Source: Bradyrhizobium jicamae
Lineage (GTDB): Bacteria > Pseudomonadota > Alphaproteobacteria > Rhizobiales > Xanthobacteraceae
Assembly (NCBI RefSeq): GCF_018130695.1
Contig: NZ_JAFCJX010000021.1
Location: 95,837-159,836, forward strand
DNA: 64,000 bases
Direction: 5' to 3'
In this document: positions 28,668-36,973 of the stretch, in pieces
Layout of the letters: each line of letters starts with the position of its first letter
Numbering within the stretch: position 1 is the first letter of the stretch
The notes under the pieces: generated by a model
What the model was told of the DNA's origin: nothing
Database searches by the model: none
The model's input: only the letters and a program-made list of their open reading frames with translations
Made by a program: the position numbers and the translations under genes

Positions 28668-28700
28668 AACATCTGTCGACCGATGCGGTCAGGCCGCTAC

Positions 28701-28743
28701 CATTCGGAGCTCATTGGCATTTTGACAATTGGCATTCCGAATG
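28701..28743. promoter_or_regulatory. Inverted repeat around a -35 box upstream of the oxidase-transhydrogenase cluster
   Basis: CATTCGGA at 28701-28708 and TCCGAATG at 28736-28743 are perfect inverted copies. Between them lie two ATTGGCATT direct repeats and a perfect TTGACA at 28722-28727. No strong -10 is visible. The arrangement suggests a regulated promoter for the small oxidase subunit gene at 28829, and perhaps for the pnt genes. Confidence 0.4.
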
Positions 28744-28828
28744 ACCCCATAGGGAGGGTGCCGTTGCCCTGCCTGCTTGTTTGCGGTATGCGACGCCTAG
28801 GAAGCGAACTTTCTGACTGGGGACATCA

Positions 28829-28981
28829 ATGGCAAATCACGGCGAAGTGGCCTACACGACCGCGGACGGCAACGACTATCCGGCCCATGAGCAGACCTAT
28901 GAAGGGTTTCTCATGCTGGTCAAATGGGGCACCATCTCCGTCATCGTCATCCTCGTCCTGATGGCGTTCTTCCTGCTCTGA
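28829..28981 (+). CDS. aa3-type cytochrome c oxidase subunit IV
   Basis: This 50-residue protein has a short polar N-terminus (MANHGEVAYTTADGNDYPAH) followed by YEGFLMLVKWGTISVIVILV and a hydrophobic end, giving one membrane helix. This is the pattern of the small bacterial aa3 oxidase subunit IV, a single-helix accessory subunit of the terminal oxidase. In Rhizobiales it is commonly found just upstream of pntAA, as here, and away from the main cox operon. The start ATG follows GGGGACATCA. The gene is easily missed because of its size. Confidence 0.87.
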   Translation: MANHGEVAYTTADGNDYPAHEQTYEGFLMLVKWGTISVIVILVLMAFFLL

Positions 28982-29003
28982 TCCCCATAGATCCGGCCCT
29001 GGT

Positions 29004-29022
29004 ACCGCCGTCCCGCGGCGGT
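29004..29022 (+). terminator. Small hairpin between the oxidase subunit gene and pntAA
   Basis: ACCGCCG at 29004-29010 pairs perfectly with CGGCGGT at 29016-29022. There is no U-tract. It may weaken read-through from the tiny upstream gene into pntAA. Confidence 0.35.
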
Positions 29023-29125
29023 GCGGGATGCCGTACTGAGCCTGGTTGCAAAAACCGGGTATCCAATCTGGCGAAAATAACGCTAGTTTTCGATTGCGTG
29101 CGCTGCTTGCGCCGCCGGAGGGCCC

Positions 29126-30250
29126 ATGAAGATTGCCGTTGCCAAGGAAATCGATCCGTCCGAGCCGCGCGTTGCGGTCTCGCCCGACACCATCAAGAAG
29201 TTCAAGGCGCTCGGCGCCGAGGTGGCGATTGAGCCCGGCGCCGGCGTCAAGTCGGGCCTGCCCGATTCGGAGTTCACCGCGGTGGGCGCCACCGTCAGCG
29301 CCGACGCGCTTGCCGATGCCGACATCATCATCAAGGTGAAGCGCCCCGAGGCGTCCGAGCTTTCCAAGTACAAGCGCGGTACCCTCGTCATCGCGATCAT
29401 GGATCCCTACGGCAACGAGGCCGCACTGAAGACCATCGCGGACGCGGGCGTCGCGGCCTTCGCGATGGAGTTGATGCCGCGCATCACCCGCGCGCAGGTG
29501 ATGGACGTGCTGTCCTCGCAGGCCAACCTCGCCGGCTACCGCGCCGTGATCGAGGGTGCCGAAGCCTTCGGCCGCGCCTTCCCGATGATGATGACCGCAG
29601 CCGGCACCGTCCCGGCCGCCAAGGTGTTCGTGATGGGTGTCGGCGTCGCCGGCCTGCAGGCGATCGCCACCGCACGCCGTCTCGGCGCCGTCGTCACCGC
29701 GACCGACGTGCGCCCCGCCACCAAGGAGCAGGTCGAATCGCTCGGCGCCAAATTCCTCGCCGTCGAGGATGAGGAGTTCAAGAACGCGCAGACCGCCGGC
29801 GGCTACGCCAAGGAGATGTCCAAGGAGTACCAGGCCAAGCAGGCCGCGCTGACCGCCGAGCACATCAAGAAGCAGGACATCGTGATCACGACCGCGCTGA
29901 TCCCGGGCCGTCCGGCGCCGAAGCTCGTCAGCGCTGACATGGTCAAGTCGATGAAGCCGGGTTCGGTGCTGGTCGACCTCGCCGTCGAGCGCGGCGGCAA
30001 TGTCGAGGGTGCCAGGGCCGGCGAGGTCGTCGACGCCGACGGCATCAAGATCGTCGGCTACACCAATGTCGCCGGCCGCGTCGCGGCCTCCGCCTCGGCG
30101 CTCTACGCGCGCAATCTGTTCTCCTTCATCGAGACCATGGTCGACAAGAAGGAGAAGAAGCTCGCGGTGAACTGGGACGACGAGCTGGTGAAGGCCACCG
30201 CACTGACCAAGGACGGCGCCGTCGTCCATCCGAACTTCCAGCCGAAATAA
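29126..30250 (+). CDS. pntAA: NAD(P) transhydrogenase subunit alpha, part 1 (PntAA)
   Basis: PntAA is the soluble NAD(H)-binding domain I of proton-translocating transhydrogenase, which uses the proton gradient to make NADPH from NADH. The 374-residue protein opens with MKIAVAKEIDPSEPRVAVSP and contains the alanine-dehydrogenase-like region MELMPRITRAQVMDVLSSQ, the Rossmann segment VFVMGVGVAGLQAIATARRL, and the late VLVDLAVERGGNVEG. Its length shows the alpha chain is split, as in Rhodospirillum. pntAB follows after 11 bases and pntB after a further 43, forming one operon. Confidence 0.95.
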   Translation: MKIAVAKEIDPSEPRVAVSPDTIKKFKALGAEVAIEPGAGVKSGLPDSEFTAVGATVSADALADADIIIKVKRPEASELSKYKRGTLVIAIMDPYGNEAALKTIADAGVAAFAMELMPRITRAQVMDVLSSQANLAGYRAVIEGAEAFGRAFPMMMTAAGTVPAAKVFVMGVGVAGLQAIATARRLGAVVTATDVRPATKEQVESLGAKFLAVEDEEFKNAQTAGGYAKEMSKEYQAKQAALTAEHIKKQDIVITTALIPGRPAPKLVSADMVKSMKPGSVLVDLAVERGGNVEGARAGEVVDADGIKIVGYTNVAGRVAASASALYARNLFSFIETMVDKKEKKLAVNWDDELVKATALTKDGAVVHPNFQPK

Positions 30251-30261
30251 GGAGAGAAGCC

Positions 30262-30579
30262 ATGGAGCATCTCGCGCAGGCCGTCGATCCCTTCGTGTTC
30301 CGGCTGTCGATTTTCGTCCTCGCCGTGTTCGTCGGCTATTTCGTGGTGTGGTCGGTGACCCCCGCGCTGCATACGCCGCTGATGTCGGTGACCAACGCGA
30401 TTTCCTCGGTGATCGTGGTCGGCGCGCTGCTGGCCGGCGGCGTCGCCAACGTTTCGAGCGGCTCGGGCTGGGCGCGCGGCTTCGGCTTCATCGCGCTGAT
30501 CTTCGCCTGCGTGAACATCTTCGGCGGCTTCCTTGTCACCCAGCGCATGCTGGCGATGTACAAGAAGAAGGCAAAGTGA
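30262..30579 (+). CDS. pntAB: NAD(P) transhydrogenase subunit alpha, part 2 (PntAB)
   Basis: This 105-residue protein is the membrane part of the split alpha subunit and supplies about three helices of the proton channel. The characteristic segment VGYFVVWSVTPALHTPLMSV and the following TNAISSVIVVGALL are conserved in PntAB. GGAGAG precedes the ATG. It lies between pntAA and pntB in one operon. Confidence 0.94.
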   Translation: MEHLAQAVDPFVFRLSIFVLAVFVGYFVVWSVTPALHTPLMSVTNAISSVIVVGALLAGGVANVSSGSGWARGFGFIALIFACVNIFGGFLVTQRMLAMYKKKAK

Positions 30580-30622
30580 ACGGCAACCACCTCGGGGTGA
30601 TGAGGATTTAGGGGGACCTGAG

Positions 30623-32020
30623 ATGAGCGCCAATCTCTCTGCACTGTTGTATCTCGTGGCAGGCGTGCTGTTCATCCTGTCGCTGCGCGGGCTGTCGAGC
30701 CCGGCGTCGTCGCGCCAGGGCAATCTGTTCGGCATGATCGGCATGGCGATCGCGGTCGGCACCACGCTGGCCAACCATCCGCCGGCCGACGGCCTGGCCT
30801 GGTTCCTGGTGATTCTCGGCATCGCGATCGGCGGCGGCATCGGTGCGGTGATCGCCCGCCGCGTGCCGATGACCTCGATGCCCGAGCTGGTCGCCGCCTT
30901 CCACTCGCTGGTCGGCATGGCTGCGGTGCTGGTCGCCGCCGGCGCGTTCTACGCGCCCGAAGCGTTCGACATCGGCACCCCCGGCAACATCCACAAGCAG
31001 AGCCTGGTCGAGATGTCGCTCGGCGTCGCGATCGGCGCGCTGACCTTTACCGGCTCGGTGATCGCGTTCCTGAAGCTGTCGGCGCGGATGAGCGGTGCGC
31101 CGATCATCCTGCCGTTCCGTCACGCCATCAACATCGTGCTCGGCATCCTGCTGGTCGTCTTTATCGTCGGCCTCGTGATGAGCGGCAGCGCGCTCGACTT
31201 CTGGCTGATCACGATCATCGCGCTGGTGCTCGGTGTGCTCATGATCATTCCGATCGGCGGCGCCGACATGCCGGTCGTGATCTCGATGCTGAACTCCTAC
31301 TCCGGCTGGGCCGCGGCGGGCATCGGCTTCACGCTCGGCAACTCCGCGCTGATCATCACCGGCGCGCTGGTCGGCTCCTCCGGCGCGATCCTGTCCTACA
31401 TCATGTGCCACGCGATGAACCGCTCCTTCATCTCGGTCATTCTCGGCGGCTTCGGCGGCGAGACCGCGGTGGCCGGCGGCGGCTCGGGCGAGCAGAAGCC
31501 CGCCAAGCTCGGCTCGGCCGACGATGCGGCCTTCATCATGAAGAACGCCTCCAAGGTCATCATCGTGCCCGGCTACGGCATGGCGGTGGCGCAGGCCCAG
31601 CACGCGCTGCGCGAAATGGCCGACATGCTGAAGAAGGAAGGCGTCGAGGTGAAATACGCCATTCACCCGGTCGCCGGCCGCATGCCCGGCCACATGAACG
31701 TGCTGCTGGCCGAAGCCAACGTGCCCTATGACGAGGTGTTCGAGCTCGAGGACATCAACTCCGAATTCGCGCAGGCCGATATTGCCTTCGTGATCGGCGC
31801 CAACGACGTCACCAACCCGGCCGCCGAAGAGGACAAGACCTCGCCGATCTACGGCATGCCGGTGCTGCAGGTCTGGAAGGCCGGCACCGTGATGTTCATC
31901 AAGCGCTCGCTGGCGTCCGGTTACGCCGGCATCGACAATCCGCTATTCTACCGCGACAACACCATGATGCTGCTCGGTGACGCGAAGAAGGTGACCGAGA
32001 ACATCGTCAAGGCGATGTAA
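30623..32020 (+). CDS. pntB: NAD(P) transhydrogenase subunit beta (PntB)
   Basis: PntB carries the remaining membrane helices (about residues 1-265) and the NADP(H)-binding domain III. The 465-residue protein has the membrane-domain motif MPELVAAFHSLVGMAAVL and, in domain III, VPGYGMAVAQAQHALREM, IHPVAGRMPGHMNVLLAEA, VIGANDVTNPAA and RSLASGYAGIDNPLFY, all typical. The start at 30623 (MSANLSALLYLVAG) has GGGGGA upstream. An in-frame start 90 bases earlier would overlap pntAB and was rejected. It completes the transhydrogenase. Confidence 0.96.
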   Translation: MSANLSALLYLVAGVLFILSLRGLSSPASSRQGNLFGMIGMAIAVGTTLANHPPADGLAWFLVILGIAIGGGIGAVIARRVPMTSMPELVAAFHSLVGMAAVLVAAGAFYAPEAFDIGTPGNIHKQSLVEMSLGVAIGALTFTGSVIAFLKLSARMSGAPIILPFRHAINIVLGILLVVFIVGLVMSGSALDFWLITIIALVLGVLMIIPIGGADMPVVISMLNSYSGWAAAGIGFTLGNSALIITGALVGSSGAILSYIMCHAMNRSFISVILGGFGGETAVAGGGSGEQKPAKLGSADDAAFIMKNASKVIIVPGYGMAVAQAQHALREMADMLKKEGVEVKYAIHPVAGRMPGHMNVLLAEANVPYDEVFELEDINSEFAQADIAFVIGANDVTNPAAEEDKTSPIYGMPVLQVWKAGTVMFIKRSLASGYAGIDNPLFYRDNTMMLLGDAKKVTENIVKAM

Positions 32021-32045
32021 GGCAGGAAGAAATGAGGCTATCGCG

Positions 32046-32216
32046 ATGGCCTTGAACCGGGAGTGGCATCGACTTCATCGCATACCGCCCCGGGCCACGC
32101 GCGAGCAGCGGATCAAGTGGCACGTCGCGCACGCCAAGGCCTGCGCGTGCCGCGCCATTCCCGCCAGCATCAAGCCTGACGTCGAGAAGCTGCTGAAGCC
32201 TCGGCGCGGCAAATAG
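32046..32216 (+). CDS. Small conserved hypothetical protein downstream of pntB
   Basis: A 56-residue frame reads MALNREWHRLHRIPPRATRE, then QRIKWHVAHAKACACRAIPA, then SIKPDVEKLLKPRRGK. It is basic, rich in His and Cys (a C-x-C motif), and has no membrane segment. Short proteins of the form NREWHxxHxxPxxAT..QRxxWHxxHAxxCxCRxIP recur in rhizobia as I recall them, which supports coding. The clustered His/Cys could bind a metal. It starts 25 bases after the pntB stop and ends 14 bases before the hydrolase gene, so it fits neatly between them on the same strand. Confidence 0.75.
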   Translation: MALNREWHRLHRIPPRATREQRIKWHVAHAKACACRAIPASIKPDVEKLLKPRRGK

Positions 32217-32230
32217 CAGGGCAGGTCGGA

Positions 32231-33049
32231 TTGCGCATCGCGATGACAATCCTGAAATGGGTCCTGATCGTCAGCGCCGTCTTCTATCTGCTCGGCCTCG
32301 CCGTGCTGTTCTTCAAGCAGCGCGACATGCTGTTTCCGATCCCGCCGGTCGGCCGCACTGCGCCGGCCGCTGCCGGCCTTCCCGAGGCCGAGGAGCATGT
32401 GCTGACCACCGCCGACGGCGAGAAGGTGATCGTCTGGCATGTGCCGGCGAAGCCGGGCCGGCCGGTGGTGCTGTTCTTCCACGGCAATGGCGACTTCCTC
32501 GCCGGCCGTGTTGCGCGCTTCAAGGGGATTACCGCCGACGGGACCGGCCTCGTCGCGCTGTCGTTTCGCGGCTATGCCGGCTCCACGGGATCCCCGAGCG
32601 AACAGGGTCTGCTGCAGGACGCCGCAGCCGCCTACGCATTCACCACGCAGCGATACAGTGCCGATCGAATCATCGCCTGGGGCTTTTCGCTCGGCACCGG
32701 CGTAGCGGTGGCCATCGCCGCCGAGCACCCCGTCAGCAAGCTGATCCTGGAGGCGCCCTATAGCTCGACCGTGGATGTCGCCGGCGCCATGTTCCGGATC
32801 GTGCCGGTCAGCCTACTGATGCACGATCAATTCCACTCCGACCAGCGCATCGCGCGCGTCACGGCGCCGCTCCTGATCATGCATGGTACCAGCGATCAGG
32901 CGATCCCGATCGCCTTCGGCGAACGCCTGTTCGCGCTGGCGCATGAGCCCAAGCAGTTCGTGCGCTTCCCCGGTGGCGGCCACGAAAATCTGGACGATTT
33001 CGGTGCGGTCGAGACGGCGCGGCAATTCATCAATGCCCCGAGAGGCTGA
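32231..33049 (+). CDS. Alpha/beta hydrolase, membrane-anchored (BEM46/ABHD-type)
   Basis: The 272-residue protein begins with a hydrophobic anchor (about 6-28, WVLIVSAVFYLLGLAVLFF) followed by KQRDMLFP. Its hydrolase core shows the oxyanion region LFFHGNGDFLAGR, the nucleophile elbow GFSLGTG with Ser central, the acid region GTSDQAIP and the histidine in GGGHENLDDFG. This is the pattern of the ABHD12/13-like family of serine hydrolases with a leading membrane helix. The substrate is unknown. A TTG at 32231 or an ATG at 32243 could be the start; the difference is four residues. Confidence 0.88.
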   Translation: MRIAMTILKWVLIVSAVFYLLGLAVLFFKQRDMLFPIPPVGRTAPAAAGLPEAEEHVLTTADGEKVIVWHVPAKPGRPVVLFFHGNGDFLAGRVARFKGITADGTGLVALSFRGYAGSTGSPSEQGLLQDAAAAYAFTTQRYSADRIIAWGFSLGTGVAVAIAAEHPVSKLILEAPYSSTVDVAGAMFRIVPVSLLMHDQFHSDQRIARVTAPLLIMHGTSDQAIPIAFGERLFALAHEPKQFVRFPGGGHENLDDFGAVETARQFINAPRG

Positions 33050-33104
33050 CGGCGGCGATTGCATGCCGCATAATCCCGTCGACTGACATAGGGGACACGA
33101 CGAC

Positions 33105-34202
33105 ATGAGCGCACACGGACCGATGCCGCGATCGGCCTGGCTATTTCCTGCACTGGCAGTGGCGCTGTTCGTGATCGCCACCGCGACCGGCTACGGCTTC
33201 ACCGTTTCGGTCGGCGGGTTCGCGTTTGCGGTCGTCCTGCTGGTGATCCTGTTCGGAACCGTGTTCGCGGCCGTGCATCACTCCGAAGTGATCGCGGAGC
33301 GGATCGGCGAGCCCTACGGGACGCTGCTCCTCACGCTTGCGGTGACCATCATCGAAGTCGCGCTGATCACCACGATCATGCTGGGCGACAAGCCCGCGCC
33401 CGAGCTCGCGCGCGACACCGTGTTCGCCGTGGTGATGATCGTCTGCAACGGGCTGGTCGGCCTCTGCGTCCTGATCGGCGGCCTGCGTTACCGCGAGCAG
33501 GGATTTCAGGTGTCGGGCGCCAACGTCTATCTCAGCGTCCTGTTCGTGCTGGCGACCATGACCCTGATCATGCCGAACTACACGCTGACGACACCGGGAC
33601 CGTCTTTTTCGGCACTCCAACTCGGCTTCGTCGACCTCGTGACGATCGTGCTCTACGGCGTGTTTCTCTACACCCAGACGGTGCTGCACCGGGATTATTT
33701 CGTGCATGCAGCCGGGGATGGCGAGGGCGGCGCAGCCCAGCTGTCGGCAAAAATGCTGGGGCTCAGCATCGTGCTGCTGCTGATCTCGCTCGGCGCCGTG
33801 GTGTTGCTGGCCAAGAAGTTCTCGCTGGTGGTCGATGCCGTCGCCGCGATGATCGGCGCGCCGCCGGCCTTTGCGGGCCTCGTGGTCGCACTCCTGATCC
33901 TGATGCCCGAGGGCGTCTCCGCCATCGCCGCCGCGCGCAAGAACGACCTGCAGAAGAGCATCAACCTGGCGCTGGGGTCCTCGCTCGCCACCATCGGCTT
34001 GACGATTCCCGCAGTCGGGATCGCAACCTATCTGCTCGACCAGCCGCTGGTGCTGGGCCTCAACCCGCAAAACACCGCCTTGCTGGTCCTGACATTCCTC
34101 CTGAGCATGCTGACCTTCGGCACCGGGCGGACCAATGTGCTGTTCGGGCTGGTCCATCTGGTGGTATTCGCGGTCTACGTGTTCATGGTCTTCGTACCGT
34201 AA
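33105..34202 (+). CDS. chaA: Ca2+/H+ antiporter ChaA-type
   Basis: The 365-residue inner membrane protein has about eleven hydrophobic segments. It has the two alpha repeats of the Ca2+/cation antiporter superfamily: LLLTLAVTIIEVALITTIML in the first half and MPEGVSAIAAARKNDLQ followed by SINLALGSSLATIGLTIP in the second, each with the key acidic residue. ChaA proteins export Ca2+ or Na+/K+ in exchange for protons. GGGGACACGACGAC precedes the ATG. A small cupin gene follows after 10 bases in the same direction, probably co-transcribed. Confidence 0.92.
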   Translation: MSAHGPMPRSAWLFPALAVALFVIATATGYGFTVSVGGFAFAVVLLVILFGTVFAAVHHSEVIAERIGEPYGTLLLTLAVTIIEVALITTIMLGDKPAPELARDTVFAVVMIVCNGLVGLCVLIGGLRYREQGFQVSGANVYLSVLFVLATMTLIMPNYTLTTPGPSFSALQLGFVDLVTIVLYGVFLYTQTVLHRDYFVHAAGDGEGGAAQLSAKMLGLSIVLLLISLGAVVLLAKKFSLVVDAVAAMIGAPPAFAGLVVALLILMPEGVSAIAAARKNDLQKSINLALGSSLATIGLTIPAVGIATYLLDQPLVLGLNPQNTALLVLTFLLSMLTFGTGRTNVLFGLVHLVVFAVYVFMVFVP

Positions 34203-34212
34203 GGGGAAATAG

Positions 34213-34497
34213 ATGCTCAGCGCCAAATCAGACGTCCAGGTGGATACCGCCGAGGTTCGCGTCACCGAATGGCGGCTGGCGCCGGGCAGCGCCACCGGTC
34301 CCCACACCCATGAGATGGACTACGTGATCGTGCCGATCACGACCGGCGAGATGACCATCGTGGCGCCGAGCGGCGAGCGGTCCAAGGCCCAGATCATCGT
34401 CGGCAAGTCCTACTTCCGCAAGGCCGGGGTTCAGCACGACGTGCTCAATGAAACGGCAACCGAGATCGTGTTCCTCGAGGTCGAACTCAAGCCCTGA
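34213..34497 (+). CDS. Small cupin-domain protein
   Basis: The 94-residue protein is a single cupin barrel. Motif 1 is GSATGPHTHEMDYVIVPITT (two His and a later Glu/Asp), and motif 2 is GKSYFRKAGVQHDVLNET, with the final metal-binding His. It is cytoplasmic. Such minimal cupins bind a metal and may be enzymes or sensors; the sequence does not say which. GGGGAAATAG precedes the ATG. The 10-base gap from chaA implies a shared transcript. Confidence 0.85.
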   Translation: MLSAKSDVQVDTAEVRVTEWRLAPGSATGPHTHEMDYVIVPITTGEMTIVAPSGERSKAQIIVGKSYFRKAGVQHDVLNETATEIVFLEVELKP

Positions 34498-34746
34498 GGG
34501 GGCTCTTGGTGGGCTGCAGCTTTTGCCGCGCCCAAGGGCGGAAATTCATCGATCGTTAACCGCCAAGCGCTGATCTGGAGGAGGGGTGGGATCGGCGAGC
34601 CGTCGCGCGGATTCGTCTCCGGCTGAAACCAGGGCGACACCAAAGGTGAACTGTGGAACGGGGGCTTTGCCACCGATCTGTCGCAGTTGATCCCTTAATA
34701 TGCCCAGAAGTTCCAGCATGAAATCCGGGGCTGGGAGTGGCAGGCA

Positions 34747-35616
34747 ATGCTGAACTACTTGAAGAAATTTGCGATGGACATCTTTCCCTCGGTGGCGGCG
34801 ACCATCATCGGGGCGTACATCGTTAACCACTACATCGTTGCCAAGCCCGAAGCCCCTGCCGCCACCGTCACGACCCCTGCCGCCGCCAAGCCCGCTGACA
34901 AGCCCACCGAAGTTTCCAACGCTCCCGAAGCCGGCGTGAAGGCGCGCGGCATGTCCGAGCGCACGCTGATGGAGCGTTCGGCCTCCGAGAAGGCTGTCGT
35001 CACCGAAAAGCCGGCCGAGAAATCCGCCGACCTGAAGCCCTCCGTCGACGCGCCCGCCGAGACCGCCAGCATCCCGACCGACCAGCGCCGTCACCAGCCC
35101 ACGGCTCCCAAGGCGGTCGCCAAGCTGACGCCGGCAGCCCAGCCGGCTGCGCCCGCGACGACGCCGGCCGCCCCGACTGAAGCTGCCGTCACGCCCGACG
35201 AGAGCCGCGATGCCAACGATCTGGCCCGCGCCGCGATCGAGCGGCTTCGCAAGGAGCAGCGCCCGCAGGAAGCCGCCCGCCCGCAGGAGGCGCAGCGCCC
35301 CACCGATATCGCCCGCGTCCCGGAGACGCCGCATGTGGTGATGGCGCCCTCGCTGAAGCCGCTGCCGCCGCCGATCATGGTGTCGAACCCGGCGAACGAG
35401 AATGCCGACCAGCCGTCGCAGCCGCGTCCGCCCTACGCCAACGCGCAGGACCCGAACCGCCCGACGCCGCCGGCCGAGATTCCGGTCGCGCCGCGCCCGC
35501 CGCTTGACCTGCGTGCGGAAGCCTCCATGCCGGCGCCGAAGGAGGAGCGCACCTCCGTCGCCGACGACATGCTGTCGTCGATGAAGTCGGTCTTCCACTC
35601 GGTCTTGCCGAAGTAA
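34747..35616 (+). CDS. Membrane-anchored Pro/Ala-rich protein of unknown function
   Basis: I do not recognise this 289-residue protein. It starts MLNYLKKFAMDIFPSVAATI, with a single hydrophobic helix (about 10-32), then a long hydrophilic, disordered-looking region rich in Pro, Ala, Glu and Lys. One short possible helix is SRDANDLARAAIERLRKEQ (about 155-173), and the C-terminus is TSVADDMLSSMKSVFHSVLP. The architecture suggests an inner-membrane protein with an extended tail. It is preceded by a 249-base gap with no other recognised feature. It is convergent with the TPR lipoprotein gene. Confidence 0.75.
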   Translation: MLNYLKKFAMDIFPSVAATIIGAYIVNHYIVAKPEAPAATVTTPAAAKPADKPTEVSNAPEAGVKARGMSERTLMERSASEKAVVTEKPAEKSADLKPSVDAPAETASIPTDQRRHQPTAPKAVAKLTPAAQPAAPATTPAAPTEAAVTPDESRDANDLARAAIERLRKEQRPQEAARPQEAQRPTDIARVPETPHVVMAPSLKPLPPPIMVSNPANENADQPSQPRPPYANAQDPNRPTPPAEIPVAPRPPLDLRAEASMPAPKEERTSVADDMLSSMKSVFHSVLPK

Positions 35617-35643
35617 GCGGTCCTGCCGAACTAATTTGAAGAA

Positions 35644-36294
35644 CTAACCGCCAGTGCGGGCGAGTCCGCTGCGCGCGGCCTCGTCCTTGGGCCGTAGCGC
35701 GAGCGCGCGATTGTACGACGCGGCCGCTTTCGCCTTGTCGCCGAGCCGCTCATAGGCCTGCCCACGTGCGGACCAGGCCGCTCCACTGTTGGGGTCGGTC
35801 TGCACCGCCTCGTCGAGATCGCTGGCGGCTTCCTTGGCCTTGTCGAGCGCGAGATAGCTGATGGCGCGGCCGATCAGCGGCTCGACCTTCTGCGGCGAGA
35901 GCCCGCTCGCCGCAGTGAAATCATCGATCGCCTGCTGGTGCTGGCCCTGGGCCTGGAAGATCAGCGCGCGGCCGTACAGTGCCTGGATGTTGTAGGGATC
36001 GGTCGCCAGCGCCTGCCCGAACTCCGCCAGCGCTTCTTCGGTCTTGCCCGAATGCACCAGCACCTGTCCACGCGTGGCGTGTCCCTGGGCGTCGCTGATG
36101 TTCTGCGGGGTGATGACATCGGCGGCCGGCTTCTCGGCGACGGCGGGCGGCTTCGGCTTGTCGTCGGATCCCCAGGAGCCCAGATCAAACGAGCAGCCAG
36201 CCAGCGGCAGGCCGAATGCGATCGCAAGCCACACGGCTGCGGAGCGGCGCCAACGGATTCGTGCGTGAGAGGGCGGGGACGCCGGACCAGCCAT
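35644..36294 (-). CDS. TPR-containing lipoprotein
   Basis: The 216-residue protein has a signal sequence ending in the lipobox LPLAGC with Cys34, so it is probably a lipoprotein. About four tetratricopeptide repeats follow: ARGQVLVHSGKTEEALAEF, YGRALIFQAQGQHQQAIDDF, IGRAISYLALDKAKEAASDL and SARGQAYERLGDKAKAAASY. These repeats mediate protein contacts. It is convergent with the preceding membrane protein, stops 27 bases from it, and has no clear operon partner. Confidence 0.88.
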   Translation of the reverse strand: MAGPASPPSHARIRWRRSAAVWLAIAFGLPLAGCSFDLGSWGSDDKPKPPAVAEKPAADVITPQNISDAQGHATRGQVLVHSGKTEEALAEFGQALATDPYNIQALYGRALIFQAQGQHQQAIDDFTAASGLSPQKVEPLIGRAISYLALDKAKEAASDLDEAVQTDPNSGAAWSARGQAYERLGDKAKAAASYNRALALRPKDEAARSGLARTGG

Positions 36295-36358
36295 TATGCA
36301 AAATGCTCGGACAGGAAATTTTGCATTGGTAACCCGGAACCGGCCCTGCTTCCAAACG

Positions 36359-36385
36359 ACAACGCGGGCCCGAGGCCCGCGTTGT
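36359..36385 (-). terminator. Terminator of rpsU
   Basis: An 11-base-pair perfect stem (36359-36369 with 36375-36385, loop of five) lies 26 bases downstream of the rpsU stop. Read leftward it is followed by TCGTTTGG, only weakly U-rich. Confidence 0.75.
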
Positions 36386-36410
36386 TAGACTTCCAGAGCG
36401 GTAAAAGGGT

Positions 36411-36713
36411 TCAGCGCGGACCGCGCGGACCTGCACCCGGGCCACCACGGCCGCCGCCGGCGCGATCACCACCGGGGCCGGCGCCGAACACCGGCTTCGG
36501 CTTCATCGGCAGCAGGCCTTCGCGCTGCAGCTTCTTGCGGGCCAGCTTGCGTGCACGGCGCACGGCCTCGGCCTTTTCGCGGGCCTTCTTCTCGGAGGGC
36601 TTTTCGTAATGACCGCGGAGCTTCATCTCGCGGAAAATGCCCTCGCGCTGCATCTTCTTCTTGAGCGCCTTGAGAGCTTGATCGACATTGTTATCGCGAA
36701 CGAGAACCTGCAC
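36411..36713 (-). CDS. rpsU: 30S ribosomal protein S21
   Basis: S21 is a small basic protein of the 30S subunit that helps mRNA binding at initiation. The product begins VQVLVRDNNVDQALKALKKK with GTG at 36713 as start: AGAGGA lies seven bases upstream and the family always begins (M)QVLVRDNN. The 100-residue protein has the normal S21 body (REMKLRGHYEKPSEKKARE then KAEAVRRARKLARKKLQREG) plus a 25-residue Gly/Pro/Arg tail typical of Bradyrhizobium. Frames that start further upstream add unrelated residues and were rejected. Confidence 0.95.
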   Translation of the reverse strand: MQVLVRDNNVDQALKALKKKMQREGIFREMKLRGHYEKPSEKKAREKAEAVRRARKLARKKLQREGLLPMKPKPVFGAGPGGDRAGGGRGGPGAGPRGPR

Positions 36714-36973
36714 GCGGCATCCTCTTTCAATTGATCGGATCTGAATTCTGGCAAGCGAAGGGGCGGCAGAGGCCTGCCCCTTAACCCTGAGCGGGCGCAT
36801 GTATCAGACAAAAGTGCAGATGTCCACCTGAGAACCCGCTTATCGGGCCAAGTTAAGCCATGAAATGAGGCGAAAGTGCCTTCGTGCGGCCCCGATTTGG
36901 GAAGTTTGGCGCCAAGGGCGGGGCCTTTCCCGGAGTTTTTGACGACCGGGATACAAATCAGGGGAGATGCGCC

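Noticed and set aside
34498..34746. Possible small gene in the gap before the Pro/Ala-rich membrane protein
   Set aside because: Short frames here have poor codon use and no ribosome-binding site, so nothing is supported.
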